Source of the DNA: Vicingaceae bacterium
GTDB lineage: Bacteria; Bacteroidota; Bacteroidia; Flavobacteriales_E; Vicingaceae
Length of the DNA stretch: 64,000 nt
Assembly: GCA_028336925.1 (NCBI GenBank)
Contig: JAOKVV010000006.1
Location: 1 to 64,000, forward strand
Direction of reading: 5' to 3'
Shown here piece after piece: positions 35,706 through 44,884 of this stretch (its first letter is position 1; each line of letters starts with the position of its first letter). The translations under genes and the position numbers were made by a program. The notes below the pieces were generated by a model. The model was not told the DNA's origin, searched no databases, and saw nothing but the letters and a program-made list of their open reading frames with translations.

Positions 35706-37361
35706 TTACTGATTTAATAGTGCTTTCGCATTATCAATTGCAGCAACCGACATTTTGGATCCACTTAACATTTTAGCTAATTCCTCTATACGCTCCTCAT
35801 TATTTAGAACTTTGATAAATGACCGCGTTTCTCCATCGATGTCTTCTTTGTATACTTTCAGATGACTGTTTCCTTTTGCAGCCATTTGAGGCAGATGAGT
35901 TATACTAACGACTTGCAATTCTTTGCTAATTAGTTTTAAAATATCTCCTACCTTATCCGCTATTTCACCAGATACTCCTGTATCAATTTCATCAAAAATT
36001 ATAGTTGGCATCTTCACTTTTCTAGCTAGTATGCTTTTAATGGCTAGCATCAGTCTAGATAACTCACCACCCGAAGCCACCTTCGATAATTCTCTTTCTT
36101 CTAAACCTTTATTAGCTGTAAACAAGAATTGAATATCTTCTTTTCCACTTGAACTAAATTCTTGATTTGAAATAACCTTTACTGTCAATGAGGCATTCTT
36201 CATGCCTAATCTAATGAGTAACTCTTTTACCTTTGATTCTAAGATTGGTGCTGCAGAATTTCTTCTTGCTGTCAAATCTGAAGCATAGTTATTAAGTAAA
36301 AGTTCAATTTTTGAGACTTCCAACTTCAATTCTTCGATATCGTTATCGAAATTCGAAATCTCTACTAATTTTGACTCAATACTTGATTTAATATCAATCA
36401 ATTCTTGATTAGTAGAAACACCATGTTTTTTCTGTAGACTATAAATAGAAGACAATCTATTCCTAATAAACTCCAATCGATCAGGATCATATTCTAAATT
36501 ATTATTCTCTGATTCAATTTCATTTGTTATATCTTGAAATTCGATTAATAAGGAAGATAAACGTTCGTTTAATTCCTCTACAATTTTATTAAATTTAGAG
36601 GCATCTGAAAGTTGTGATTTACCTAATCGCATCAAATCAGTTGCATTTTCATCTTGGTAAACTAAAACATTTAATGCATGATTCATCGAGGCTTTAGTTT
36701 CCTCCATGTGTTCTAGACTGCTTTGCTCCTCCTCTAACTCTTCATCTTCATCTATTGAAAGTTTTAACTGATCTAATTCATCAAATTGAAACTGTAAGAA
36801 ATTCTCTTCTGCTTTAGCCTTTACAATTGACTCTTCCTTTTGATAGAGTTTCTTCTTGAATGACTTATAAGTTGAATAGGCCAATTTATAATCAGAAAGT
36901 AGCGATTTATTGTCTGCAAGGGAATCAATTAGCTTTAATTGAAACAGATTGTTATTTAAAGTTAATGTATTGTGTTGAGAATGAATATCAATTAATTGAT
37001 CTCCCAACTCTTTTAATTGGCTTAAATTGACAGGTGAGTCATTGATAAAAGCCCTAGATTTTCCATTTGGTGTTATCTCTCTACGAACTATGGTATGTCT
37101 ATCATAATCCCAATCATTCTGCTTAAATAGCAAGTGTAAATCATACTTTTCAATATTAAATTGAGCTTCGATAATGCACTTTTTAGATTGATCCTTTAGG
37201 GCACTTAAATCTGCACGTTGGCCAATTATTAAGCCCAATGCACCAAGTAAAATTGATTTTCCGGCGCCTGTCTCGCCTGTTATGATTGTGAATGATTGAT
37301 CGAGCTCTACATAAAGCTCCTCAATAAGTGCATAATTTGATATCTTAAGCGATTTAAGCAT
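35706..37361 (-). CDS. recN: DNA repair protein RecN
   Basis: A 551-residue SMC-like ATPase acting early in double-strand-break repair. The N-terminus has Walker A TGETGAGKSILLGALGL; the central third is coiled coil; the C-terminal part has the ABC signature (VASGGELSRLMLAIK) and Walker B IIFDEIDTGVSG. Repair context is shared with the AddAB-like genes elsewhere in the window. In the block it lies 60 bases after the DUF4835 gene. Confidence 0.95.
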   Translation of the reverse strand: MLKSLKISNYALIEELYVELDQSFTIITGETGAGKSILLGALGLIIGQRADLSALKDQSKKCIIEAQFNIEKYDLHLLFKQNDWDYDRHTIVRREITPNGKSRAFINDSPVNLSQLKELGDQLIDIHSQHNTLTLNNNLFQLKLIDSLADNKSLLSDYKLAYSTYKSFKKKLYQKEESIVKAKAEENFLQFQFDELDQLKLSIDEDEELEEEQSSLEHMEETKASMNHALNVLVYQDENATDLMRLGKSQLSDASKFNKIVEELNERLSSLLIEFQDITNEIESENNNLEYDPDRLEFIRNRLSSIYSLQKKHGVSTNQELIDIKSSIESKLVEISNFDNDIEELKLEVSKIELLLNNYASDLTARRNSAAPILESKVKELLIRLGMKNASLTVKVISNQEFSSSGKEDIQFLFTANKGLEERELSKVASGGELSRLMLAIKSILARKVKMPTIIFDEIDTGVSGEIADKVGDILKLISKELQVVSITHLPQMAAKGNSHLKVYKEDIDGETRSFIKVLNNEERIEELAKMLSGSKMSVAAIDNAKALLNQ

Positions 37362-37421
37362 AGCACAAAGTTAATTGCTTATTTGAAAAATATGACCTTA
37401 ATAAAAGCGGATTATCAACAA

Positions 37422-38321
37422 TTATTTTTTCTTTAATATTTGCTGGTAGTTATTCGCGTTACCCGGATCTATTCGAGTCAAAAGAGAGACTATATCTTGT
37501 TTGTTAGAAACATCTGAACCCTGATACAATTGTATAATTTCATCTTTTTTGGCATTAAAAAATACTTGAAGATTATAACTTGATGGCTTTACATTGTGAA
37601 CCGGTAAAAGTGATTGTAGCCCTGTAGTTATTTCGTTTAATGCTTGTTGAGGCTTTGTACTCATTAAATCGAACCCCTTCCTATGGTAGTTATAATATAA
37701 TTTTCGAAAAGGCTTGAATTGTCCGTTAAGGTAATTTTCTACCAACCAATAACGATTGGATTGACTTTCAAATGCTTTCCATCCTGACTCGCTACTAGCC
37801 TGTGCGTTATTTAATATTCGTTGAGCAATCTGGAAGAATGGAGTACCTCCCTCTAAAGCATAAGAGTCGTAATCAAACCCTAATATAAGATAAACATAGT
37901 ATGATAAAATAGTAGGTAACTCACCATTATAACTTGTCTCATTATAAAGTAAAGGTTCAAATTGATTATAATCTATCACAAAGTCTCGATCCAAAACATT
38001 CATGGTTGGAGAATAATAATTTGTACCATAAATCGGCCTTCTTGACTGAATCTGTATATTTCCCTTAAAGCGATTATTACTTATCCGTTCAGTTAGGTTA
38101 ATTAAAATATTACATTCTATTTTTTCATCAATCTTAAATTGATCATTCGTCCATTTACGATTATTTACAAACTCATTGATAGCTCTTTGCATCTCCTCAA
38201 ATATAACCTTTTCGCTCCCTTCCACTTGCCTTGAATTAACAGTAACTGTACATATTAATTCTTGTGAAAATGAACCAAAGGAAGTGAGCACTATCAATAA
38301 GAAGATTAAATTGTGTTTCAT
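37422..38321 (-). CDS. DUF4835 family protein (T9SS PorD-like)
   Basis: A 299-residue exported protein with signal peptide (MKHNLIFLLIVLTSFGSFSQ). The sequence matches the DUF4835 family, with VNSRQVEGSEKVIFEEMQRAINEFVNNRKWT, a long YYVYLILGFDYDSYALEGG segment and a C-terminal ILTRIDPGNANNYQQILKK-type end. Recent databases label this family PorD of the T9SS; I rely on memory for that label. It fits the presence of a T9SS cargo protein at 3753. Located between recN and coaBC on the same strand. Confidence 0.75.
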   Translation of the reverse strand: MKHNLIFLLIVLTSFGSFSQELICTVTVNSRQVEGSEKVIFEEMQRAINEFVNNRKWTNDQFKIDEKIECNILINLTERISNNRFKGNIQIQSRRPIYGTNYYSPTMNVLDRDFVIDYNQFEPLLYNETSYNGELPTILSYYVYLILGFDYDSYALEGGTPFFQIAQRILNNAQASSESGWKAFESQSNRYWLVENYLNGQFKPFRKLYYNYHRKGFDLMSTKPQQALNEITTGLQSLLPVHNVKPSSYNLQVFFNAKKDEIIQLYQGSDVSNKQDIVSLLTRIDPGNANNYQQILKKK

Positions 38322-38333
38322 AGAAAGTTCATA

Positions 38334-39530
38334 TTAGGATTGCAATTGAATAATCTTATTAAGAATATCTTGAGCAACCTCATTTTTGGTTTGTAACGGA
38401 AGCTCATCTATATTGTTGTCAGAAGAAATCAGTTTTACTTTATTTGTATTTCCTCCAAACCCTGCACCTTTATCGTTTAAAGAGTTTAAAACAATTAAAT
38501 CCAGGTTCTTTTTTTGTAATTTAATTAACGCATTTTCTAATTCGTTCTGGGTTTCTAAAGCAAAACCAACTAAAAATTGACCTGTTTTTTTTACATCACC
38601 TAATGATTTTAAAATATCAATATTTTTAATCAAATTAAGCTGATGAGTAGATGATGATTTTTTGATTTTCTGATTAGCCACTTCAATCGGTCGATAGTCA
38701 GCTACGGCTGCTGCACAGATTGCTATATCATAGCTATTCTGATGCATTTGCACCGATCGATACATTTCTTCAGCCGATTTAACTTTAATCACCTCTACCC
38801 GCTGCGGGATTTCTAAGTGAGTTGGGCCTGAAATTAAAACAACTTCTGCACCTAGTGATTCTGCAGCAATTGCTAACTCGTAACCCATTTTTCCGGAAGA
38901 ATGGTTTCCTATAAACCGCACAGGATCTATTGCTTCGTAGGTTGGACCTGCCGTGATAATTACTTTTTTATTTTTAAGCGGTTGATCTGCACTAAATGAT
39001 TGAAGAAAAGCTAGAATGTTCTCCGGCTCTTCCATCCTTCCTTCTCCTAAAAGACCGCTAGCCAACTCTCCGGAAGTGGAGTTAATGATATAATTTCCAA
39101 AGGAGACTAATTTGTTTAGATTATTCTTGAATGCAGGATGTTGATACATATCAAGATCCATTGCAGGCGCAATGTATACAGGACAATCCGAAGATAAATA
39201 GGTAGCTATTAATAAATTATCACATTGCCCATTAGCCATTTTGGCAATGGTGTTTGACGTGGCAGGTGCAATAATAAACAAGTCAGCCCACTTTCCAAGC
39301 TCAACATGGTTACTCCACTCTCCAGTTTTTGGATCAAAATATTCAGAGTATACCGGATTTTTAGACAGAGTAGCCAGAGTTAGTGCTCCTATAAAATGCA
39401 AAGAATCGGGAGTCATGACAACTTTGACATGTGCTCCCGATTTAATTAATAATCTTACAAGAGTAGCAGTTTTATAGGCTGCTATACTGGCGGTAATACC
39501 AACTAAAACATGTTTACCGCTTAAATTCAT
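38334..39530 (-). CDS. coaBC: Bifunctional phosphopantothenoylcysteine decarboxylase/synthetase
   Basis: Two steps of coenzyme A synthesis. The N-terminal half is the flavoprotein CoaC: GITASIAAYKTATLVR, the flavin/substrate region HVELGKWADLFIIAPATSNT, and PAMDLDMYQHPA. The C-terminal half is CoaB: ITAGPTYEAIDPVRFIGNHSSGKMG, then KIKKSS. The 398-residue length is normal. Its start abuts the omega-subunit stop (39530/39531), so the two genes are translated from one transcript, a pairing found in many bacteria. Confidence 0.95.
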   Translation of the reverse strand: MNLSGKHVLVGITASIAAYKTATLVRLLIKSGAHVKVVMTPDSLHFIGALTLATLSKNPVYSEYFDPKTGEWSNHVELGKWADLFIIAPATSNTIAKMANGQCDNLLIATYLSSDCPVYIAPAMDLDMYQHPAFKNNLNKLVSFGNYIINSTSGELASGLLGEGRMEEPENILAFLQSFSADQPLKNKKVIITAGPTYEAIDPVRFIGNHSSGKMGYELAIAAESLGAEVVLISGPTHLEIPQRVEVIKVKSAEEMYRSVQMHQNSYDIAICAAAVADYRPIEVANQKIKKSSSTHQLNLIKNIDILKSLGDVKKTGQFLVGFALETQNELENALIKLQKKNLDLIVLNSLNDKGAGFGGNTNKVKLISSDNNIDELPLQTKNEVAQDILNKIIQLQS

Positions 39531-39878
39531 TTATTCTTCAATTGAAGCTTGTTTTACTTCTACAACTTCAGGTCTTCTAAAATATACTTCGTCGCTTAAA
39601 AATTCACTAATTGCTAAAGCATTTGATTTTGGCATACGCTCATAATATTTAGAGATTTCTATTTGCTCACGGTTTTCAAATATTTCTTCTAGGTTATCTG
39701 AAGTTGTTGCAAACTCGTTTAATTTAGAAGTTAATTCTTCTTTTATACCTAAACTTATTTGATTAGAACGCTTAGCAATTATTGTAATTGCTTCGTAAAT
39801 ATTACCTGTTGGCTGTTCTAATTCGTCAAGATTTCTTGTAATCGTTGAGAAAGCTGCTTCTGTATTTTTATTTTTCAT
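39531..39878 (-). CDS. rpoZ: DNA-directed RNA polymerase omega subunit
   Basis: A 115-residue Bacteroidota-type omega subunit, recognised by TGNIYEAITIIAKRSNQIS near the centre and the extended C-terminus. Omega stabilises the beta-prime subunit in RNA polymerase. It sits between bamD and coaBC, in agreement with the usual rpoZ-coaBC order. Small but well supported by context. Confidence 0.85.
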   Translation of the reverse strand: MKNKNTEAAFSTITRNLDELEQPTGNIYEAITIIAKRSNQISLGIKEELTSKLNEFATTSDNLEEIFENREQIEISKYYERMPKSNALAISEFLSDEVYFRRPEVVEVKQASIEE

Positions 39879-39935
39879 CTCTAATGTAGTATAAAATTCT
39901 TTCCTTTATATATTATCTAAACAACCTAATAATAA

Positions 39936-40742
39936 TTACTTAGATTCAATTTCTTCTTTATAATCTCTAGCGTTTGCAAATAATTGCTCGGCTTCCTTTG
40001 CGTATTCGCTTTCTGCAAAATTATCAATAAAATTGTAGTAAGCCTCTATTGTATTGTTTAATCGTTGTAATTTCTTTTCCTCAATACTTTTTACTGCTAG
40101 GTAATAGGTAGACTGTAAGATGTAAAATGAGACCTCTTCTCTGTAGTCTGTATCGGGATATTCTGTTAAAGTATTATTTAAAGATACAATTGCTGCATCA
40201 TATTGTCTTAATTTGTAATAATTCTTTGCTTTAAGGTATGATTTTGTCTCTAATTTAAATCTAAGATTATCCACTAATTCATTGCAAGTATCTCTTAACG
40301 AACTATTTGGATATATATTAACAAAAGTTTGTAACTCTTCTAAGGCTCTATAGGTATTTGATTGGTCTAATGTAGGTTCAGGTGACATTAGATAGTTACA
40401 ATAAGCGCTCATAAAATTACATTCTTCAGCTTTATCACTTATCGGATAAGTAGTTGAAAAACGCTTAAACTGATAACTTGCCAGTATATAATCATCCAAA
40501 TAAAAATTAGCATAAGCATACATATAATACAATGATTCACCTTTATCAGTTCCTCTTAAAGCAGGAATCAAATCCTCCATTAATGGAAGCGCTTTGTAGT
40601 ATTCATCAGCCTCGTAATACTCTACCGTCTTTTGGTATTTGTACTCCAAATTGGTGCTTTTAAGTACTTTTTGATACTCACTGCAACCAACTAATGCGAA
40701 TAGTAATATGCTAAAAAATATAAACGGTAGTTTCTTAAACAT
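39936..40742 (-). CDS. bamD: Outer membrane assembly lipoprotein BamD
   Basis: A 268-residue lipoprotein of the BAM complex that inserts beta-barrel proteins. Signal peptide with lipobox LVGC (Cys19-20 region, ALVGCSEYQKVLK). The remainder is TPR-like helices: YYEADEYYKALPLMEDLIPAL, SYQFKRFSTTYPISDKAEECNFMSAYC, and TLTEYPDTDYREEVSFYILQS. It is the first gene of the block that continues to fabI. Coupling to rpoZ is likely, with a 57-base gap. Confidence 0.92.
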   Translation of the reverse strand: MFKKLPFIFFSILLFALVGCSEYQKVLKSTNLEYKYQKTVEYYEADEYYKALPLMEDLIPALRGTDKGESLYYMYAYANFYLDDYILASYQFKRFSTTYPISDKAEECNFMSAYCNYLMSPEPTLDQSNTYRALEELQTFVNIYPNSSLRDTCNELVDNLRFKLETKSYLKAKNYYKLRQYDAAIVSLNNTLTEYPDTDYREEVSFYILQSTYYLAVKSIEEKKLQRLNNTIEAYYNFIDNFAESEYAKEAEQLFANARDYKEEIESK

Positions 40743-40825
40743 CGTTCAAAGTTACGCTATTTTATGAATTTTATTGTGGAAACTTTTTCTACAATGTAAT
40801 GTTTATAGATTACAAACTTGAATAT

Positions 40826-40856
40826 TTTGTTGCACTACTAGAAAAGAGTATTTTTG
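40826..40856 (+). promoter_or_regulatory. Promoter of the SPT-like gene
   Basis: TTTG at 40826-40829 and TATTTTTG at 40849-40856 are separated by 19 bases, matching the Bacteroidota -33/-7 consensus (TTTG and TAnnTTTG). The ATG at 40891 follows 34 bases later. The best promoter in the window. Confidence 0.65.
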
Positions 40857-40890
40857 CAGACTTAATTAGAGACAAAAACAATTAAAAAGG

Positions 40891-42135
40891 ATGAAAGACC
40901 TATTTGATAAAATTAAAGCAAACAGAGGGCCATTAGGACAACACGCTAAAGAAAGTCATGGTTACTTTACTTTTCCTAAGTTAGAGGGAGAGATAAAAAA
41001 CCGTATGATGTTCCGAGGAAAAGAGCGACTTCAATGGAGTTTGAATAACTATTTGGGCCTATCGAACCACCCTGAAGTAAGAAAAGCAGACGAAGATGCT
41101 GCTAAAAACTGGGGAATGGGTTATCCGATGGGAGCTAGAATGATGTCTGGTAACACCAATTTTCATGAGCAGTTAGAATCTGAATTAGCAGCATTCGTTC
41201 ATAAGCAAGATGCAATCTTAGTTAACTTTGGTTATCAAGCCATGGTTTCTTGTATTGATGCTATGGTAGATCGAAATGATGTAATTGTTTACGATGCTGA
41301 ATCTCATGCTTGTATTATAGATGGTGTTCGTTTACACCAAGGAAAACGATATGTTTTTCAGCACAACAATATTGAGAATTTAGAAAAGCAATTACAACGT
41401 GCCACAAAATTAGCGGAAGCGCAAAATGGAGCAATTTTAGTAATTACTGAAGGTGTTTTTGGAATGTCAGGAAACCAAGGTAAGTTAGTTGAAATAGCAG
41501 CTTTAAAGAAAAAATACAACTTTCGTATTCTTTGTGATGATGCCCACGGTATAGGCACAATGGGACCAACCGGTGCAGGAACTGGAGAAGCTCAAGGTGT
41601 TCAGGATGAAATGGATGTTTACTTTGGTACATTTGCAAAATCTTTTGCTAGTATTGGTGGATTTATAGCCTCTAGCGAAGATATTGTAGAGTATTTACGT
41701 TATAACATGCGTTCTCAAATCTTTGCTAAATCCTTGCCAATGCCATTAGTTATTGGTGCTTTAAAGCGGTTGGATATGATTAGAACCATGCCTGAGTTAC
41801 GTAAAAATTTATGGACAATAGCAAATGCGCTACAAAGCGGATTAAAAGATGCTGGTTTTAACATTGGTACAACCAATACTCAAGTAACACCTGTAATTTT
41901 AAGTGGTGGATTAGGTGAGGCGACAAATTTGACTTTCGATCTAAGAGAGAACCATAATTTATTCTGCTCTATCGTGGTGTATCCGGTTATCCCTAAAGGA
42001 ATGATTATTTTACGATTGATTCCTACCGCAATGCATACCTTGGAAGATGTAGAGTACACGATTGAAACATTTAAGAAAGTAAAAGAAAAATTAGAGGCTG
42101 GTGAGTATAAATCAGATACTATAGCAGCTATTTAA
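40891..42135 (+). CDS. Alpha-oxoamine synthase (serine palmitoyltransferase-like)
   Basis: A 414-residue class II PLP aminotransferase-fold enzyme of the alpha-oxoamine synthase family. The PLP Lys is in TFAKSFASIGGF (about Lys252), with the pyridine-ring motif DDAHGIGTMG and the family SHACIIDGVRL. In Bacteroidota the close relatives condense serine or cysteate with an acyl-CoA/ACP to start sphingolipid or sulfonolipid synthesis; KBL (2-amino-3-ketobutyrate ligase) is an alternative. It has a well-placed promoter and terminator, so it is a single transcript. Confidence 0.8.
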   Translation: MKDLFDKIKANRGPLGQHAKESHGYFTFPKLEGEIKNRMMFRGKERLQWSLNNYLGLSNHPEVRKADEDAAKNWGMGYPMGARMMSGNTNFHEQLESELAAFVHKQDAILVNFGYQAMVSCIDAMVDRNDVIVYDAESHACIIDGVRLHQGKRYVFQHNNIENLEKQLQRATKLAEAQNGAILVITEGVFGMSGNQGKLVEIAALKKKYNFRILCDDAHGIGTMGPTGAGTGEAQGVQDEMDVYFGTFAKSFASIGGFIASSEDIVEYLRYNMRSQIFAKSLPMPLVIGALKRLDMIRTMPELRKNLWTIANALQSGLKDAGFNIGTTNTQVTPVILSGGLGEATNLTFDLRENHNLFCSIVVYPVIPKGMIILRLIPTAMHTLEDVEYTIETFKKVKEKLEAGEYKSDTIAAI

Positions 42136-42157
42136 TTAATTCATATTAAGTATATTT

Positions 42158-42195
42158 AAGCGAGATTTTAGTTCATTCTAATTTCTCGCTTTTTT
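42158..42195 (+). terminator. Terminator after the SPT-like gene
   Basis: AAGCGAGA (42158-42165) pairs with TCTCGCTT (42184-42191), followed by more T up to 42195. It lies 23 bases past the stop and just before the SdpI gene, so SdpI probably needs its own promoter. Confidence 0.75.
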
Positions 42196-42204
42196 ATTTA
42201 ATAA

Positions 42205-42537
42205 ATGGAAGACTTACTCATACAAAATATACTAATTGGCGCCATCTTGATGACAGTTGGCATCATCTCACGAACATTTCCACCCAAGAAACCGAATAGC
42301 TTTTATGGGTATAGAACCAAACGATCCATGAAAACACGCTCATCTTGGAAAATAGCCAATGAATATTTTTCAGGAGGTATTATTATGCTCAGCGCAGCTT
42401 CCATATTAATTGGACTGTTTACCACCATCATCGTAGCTAAATATTCTTCAGCCATCACAATTATTGCTACAATTGGTCTACTAATCGGATTGTTTTATAA
42501 AACAGAAGAGCTTTTAAAAGGAAAGGAAGAAAATTGA
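42205..42537 (+). CDS. SdpI-family membrane protein
   Basis: A 110-residue membrane protein with three hydrophobic segments (about 7-25, 58-76 and 80-98). The loop after the first contains NSFYGYRTKRSMKTRSSWKIAN, the signature of the SdpI/YhfL family. In Bacillus subtilis SdpI gives immunity to the SdpC toxin, but solitary homologs have no known role and no sdp toxin is visible here. It starts 10 bases after a terminator. Confidence 0.8.
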   Translation: MEDLLIQNILIGAILMTVGIISRTFPPKKPNSFYGYRTKRSMKTRSSWKIANEYFSGGIIMLSAASILIGLFTTIIVAKYSSAITIIATIGLLIGLFYKTEELLKGKEEN

Positions 42538-42690
42538 CTTGATTTCATCTTATCTTTTAGTACATTCCTCTCTTTGCGGCAAAAGGCAAACGAGAATTCA
42601 GAAAAGGAAATTATTTTGTCAGTTTTTACAGATTTAAAAAGTCCTATATTCTACAAAAAGCAAAATATAACTACAGAAGTTATTTTTCTT

Positions 42691-42714
42691 GTCAGTTTGA
42701 GCGGAGTCGAAAAC
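42691..42714 (+). repeat. REP-like intergenic element
   Basis: The block GTCAGTTTGAGCGGAGTCGA (plus AAAC) resembles a short palindrome-prone element often seen between genes in Flavobacteriia and other Bacteroidota. The region 42538-42796 around it also includes CGATGCATCG-type palindromic words but no supported gene. An ORF on plus from 42574 is discounted. Confidence 0.5.
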
Positions 42715-42796
42715 AGAAAGAAAATTGAAAATTTATCATTGATACTCGATGCATCGCGCATTAACGGTAAAATTCATCGCGAATCAACAATAAAAC

Positions 42797-44080
42797 CTAT
42801 TCCAATTCTAAAGTGCTTTGTTCGTCATCATCTTCATCAGAACCAGGCAATTCCAATGCTTTTACAGTACCTATAGCATTTCCGGCAATTCCTTTAATAC
42901 TGCCATACATATCAATGGTGTTGGTCACCACCTTTTCTATTTGTTTCTCACGACTTTTCCAAATCCGTTGCATCGAACGTTTTTCAGATTCTAAATCGTT
43001 TTTCATAGTAGTAAAACCTTCTACTATCGCTTCAATTTGTAGCTTAAAAGCATTCGAAGTCAGGAAGTCATACAACATACCCATTTTATCACCTTTGTTC
43101 TCTTGTGATGAAATAGCAGCACTTAAACGGATGATGGATTCTCTTAAAACATTACTCAATCCTTTGAACTCATCAAACGTACAAATCCAAATACCGTCTT
43201 TCATTCCTAGTCGCTGCATATCAGACGGCATTACTTCTGTAACCAATACTCCTATGTCGGCTCCTTTATCTCTAATATCTGCTTTAAACTTTTCGATCCA
43301 AGTCGGTTGGAAATCTTTCGTTCTTTTACTTTCGTAACAAATTTTCCCGCAATTCGCCTTACTTCTAGTGTTTACAATTTGCACGCAGTCAGCACCTCTA
43401 GCTCCTTTTTTGATCTCTTCTATCGTGTCTAATGGAAAAGTAGCTTCTAGCCACTCCTCTATTGCCAATTCTTGAACCTCGCCTTGCAATTGCATAGAGC
43501 CTTGCTCCTGCTTGCGTTTCATCTCTTCAGTCAGCTTTTTCTGATCTTCGAGTTGCTTTTTCAGCTCTTTCATAGCCAATTCCATTCGGTCTTCTTCTTG
43601 GCGCTTTATTTTATCTTTTTCTAAGAGAATTTGCTGGCTAAATTTCTTCTCAGCCGCCATTTCTATTTCTTCTTTCAGTTCAGTCTTTTCTCGCTTCAAT
43701 CGCTCTAAGTCAGCTTGCATTCGGTTATATTCCTTCAGCTTATCTGATTTTTCTTGCAATTCCTTTTGAATACCAGCCATAACTTCGCTGTTTTCTTCCG
43801 CTAATTGCTTTTTCAGTTGCTCGTTCATCAACGATTTCTCTTCTTTCAGCTTCGCTTCTAAACGTTCTTTAAAGAGTTCATTTTCTTTCTTTTTTACCTC
43901 TTCAAACTGCCTTTTTTGTTCGGCAAAGAGAGCAGCCTCTTTTTCTTGCTGCCTAGATACTTCTACTAATTGGGCATCATACTTCTTTTTAAGATCACCT
44001 TCTAATTGGCGATATAGAATTTGATTGACATCAATAGATGTTTGGCAATTTGGGCAAGAAATTTTAGAAGACTGATCCAT
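42797..44080 (-). CDS. DUF2130 family protein (PD-(D/E)XK-like)
   Basis: A 427-residue protein with an N-terminal CPNCQTSID (Cys9, Cys12; half a zinc ribbon), a long coiled coil from about residue 30 to 210, and a C-terminal DUF2130 domain. That domain holds GADCVQ..., ICYESKRTKDFQ and VTEVMPSDMQR, where the Asp and Glu-X-Lys pattern resembles the PD-(D/E)XK nuclease fold, as in the RmuC family. Nuclease activity is an inference only. The function in cells is unknown. It precedes the S1/P1 nuclease on the same strand by 36 bases in transcription order. Confidence 0.8.
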   Translation of the reverse strand: MDQSSKISCPNCQTSIDVNQILYRQLEGDLKKKYDAQLVEVSRQQEKEAALFAEQKRQFEEVKKKENELFKERLEAKLKEEKSLMNEQLKKQLAEENSEVMAGIQKELQEKSDKLKEYNRMQADLERLKREKTELKEEIEMAAEKKFSQQILLEKDKIKRQEEDRMELAMKELKKQLEDQKKLTEEMKRKQEQGSMQLQGEVQELAIEEWLEATFPLDTIEEIKKGARGADCVQIVNTRSKANCGKICYESKRTKDFQPTWIEKFKADIRDKGADIGVLVTEVMPSDMQRLGMKDGIWICTFDEFKGLSNVLRESIIRLSAAISSQENKGDKMGMLYDFLTSNAFKLQIEAIVEGFTTMKNDLESEKRSMQRIWKSREKQIEKVVTNTIDMYGSIKGIAGNAIGTVKALELPGSDEDDDEQSTLELE

Positions 44081-44116
44081 TTGAGTAATAATTTAAGACT
44101 AGAAAGTTATTGATTT

Positions 44117-44884
44117 CTATTGGAATAAAGAATTTAGTACGCCTGCTAATCGCACACCTGATTTTAACAACTGCTCTTGCATTAAATCCCAATGCTGGTA
44201 AGCATACTCATACCCTATTTTTTCTAACCCCTTATCCGGATAAATAGTTTCACGTATAATTGCAGCCTCATCAGCCCAATCAGCCGTGGTGCTTGACTGC
44301 CATAAGTTGATTTGTTCAGGTGTGGTAGAATCAATCACTTCTACCAATTCAGAATAGCTGTATTCTTTGTGCTCAATCAATTGGCTATCCCAAATACGGT
44401 GTAGGTTGCTATTAGAATAAAACCATTTGATATTAAAATCATTGCCACCTCTATCCGTTCCATTTCCAACGTGTAACGGTTGGTGAATGTCACCTACAAG
44501 ATGAACTAAAAAACGTAAAGCAACTTTCTTATCTTCCAAAGTAGATGAAGGATTTATGATAATCGCTTTCATATCTTCTATGGCTTTTACCGCTTCTCCT
44601 TTTTCACTTTTTTCGCAAGTAGCGTAGGTTTCTCCATTAGGAATAGTGGTATAATGCCAAGCGTGTGTGTGGTCATACGCATCGTCACTTTTTACTTCAT
44701 CCATAAAGGTAGAAGCCACAGCTAGGCTTTCATTTCCTAAGATTGCTTGTATCGCCTTTTTGGTTTCCGGAGTGATGTAGTTTTCTGCTACTTTCCCCAC
44801 TACTCTGTGCCCTATTTGGCCCCAAGCCATGGCTGAGAAGCTAATAAAAAATGATAATACGGTAGTAATGATGATCTGTTTCAT
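44117..44884 (-). CDS. Exported S1/P1 nuclease
   Basis: A 255-residue zinc-dependent single-strand nuclease/3'-nucleotidase. Signal peptide cleavage after AMA would expose an N-terminal Trp (WGQIGHRVVGK), which coordinates a zinc ion in this family. Other metal motifs are HTHAWHYTTIP and HLVGDIHQPLHVGNGTDRGGNDF, and HRIWD. It is likely used to scavenge extracellular nucleic acids or phosphate. The DUF2130 gene follows on the same strand. Its promoter must lie in the 464-base region upstream. Confidence 0.93.
   Translation of the reverse strand: MKQIIITTVLSFFISFSAMAWGQIGHRVVGKVAENYITPETKKAIQAILGNESLAVASTFMDEVKSDDAYDHTHAWHYTTIPNGETYATCEKSEKGEAVKAIEDMKAIIINPSSTLEDKKVALRFLVHLVGDIHQPLHVGNGTDRGGNDFNIKWFYSNSNLHRIWDSQLIEHKEYSYSELVEVIDSTTPEQINLWQSSTTADWADEAAIIRETIYPDKGLEKIGYEYAYQHWDLMQEQLLKSGVRLAGVLNSLFQ

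Noticed and set aside
42574-42876. 100-residue plus ORF after the SdpI gene
   Set aside because: It lies over repeat-like sequence and overlaps the 3' end of the DUF2130 gene on the other strand, with no protein features.
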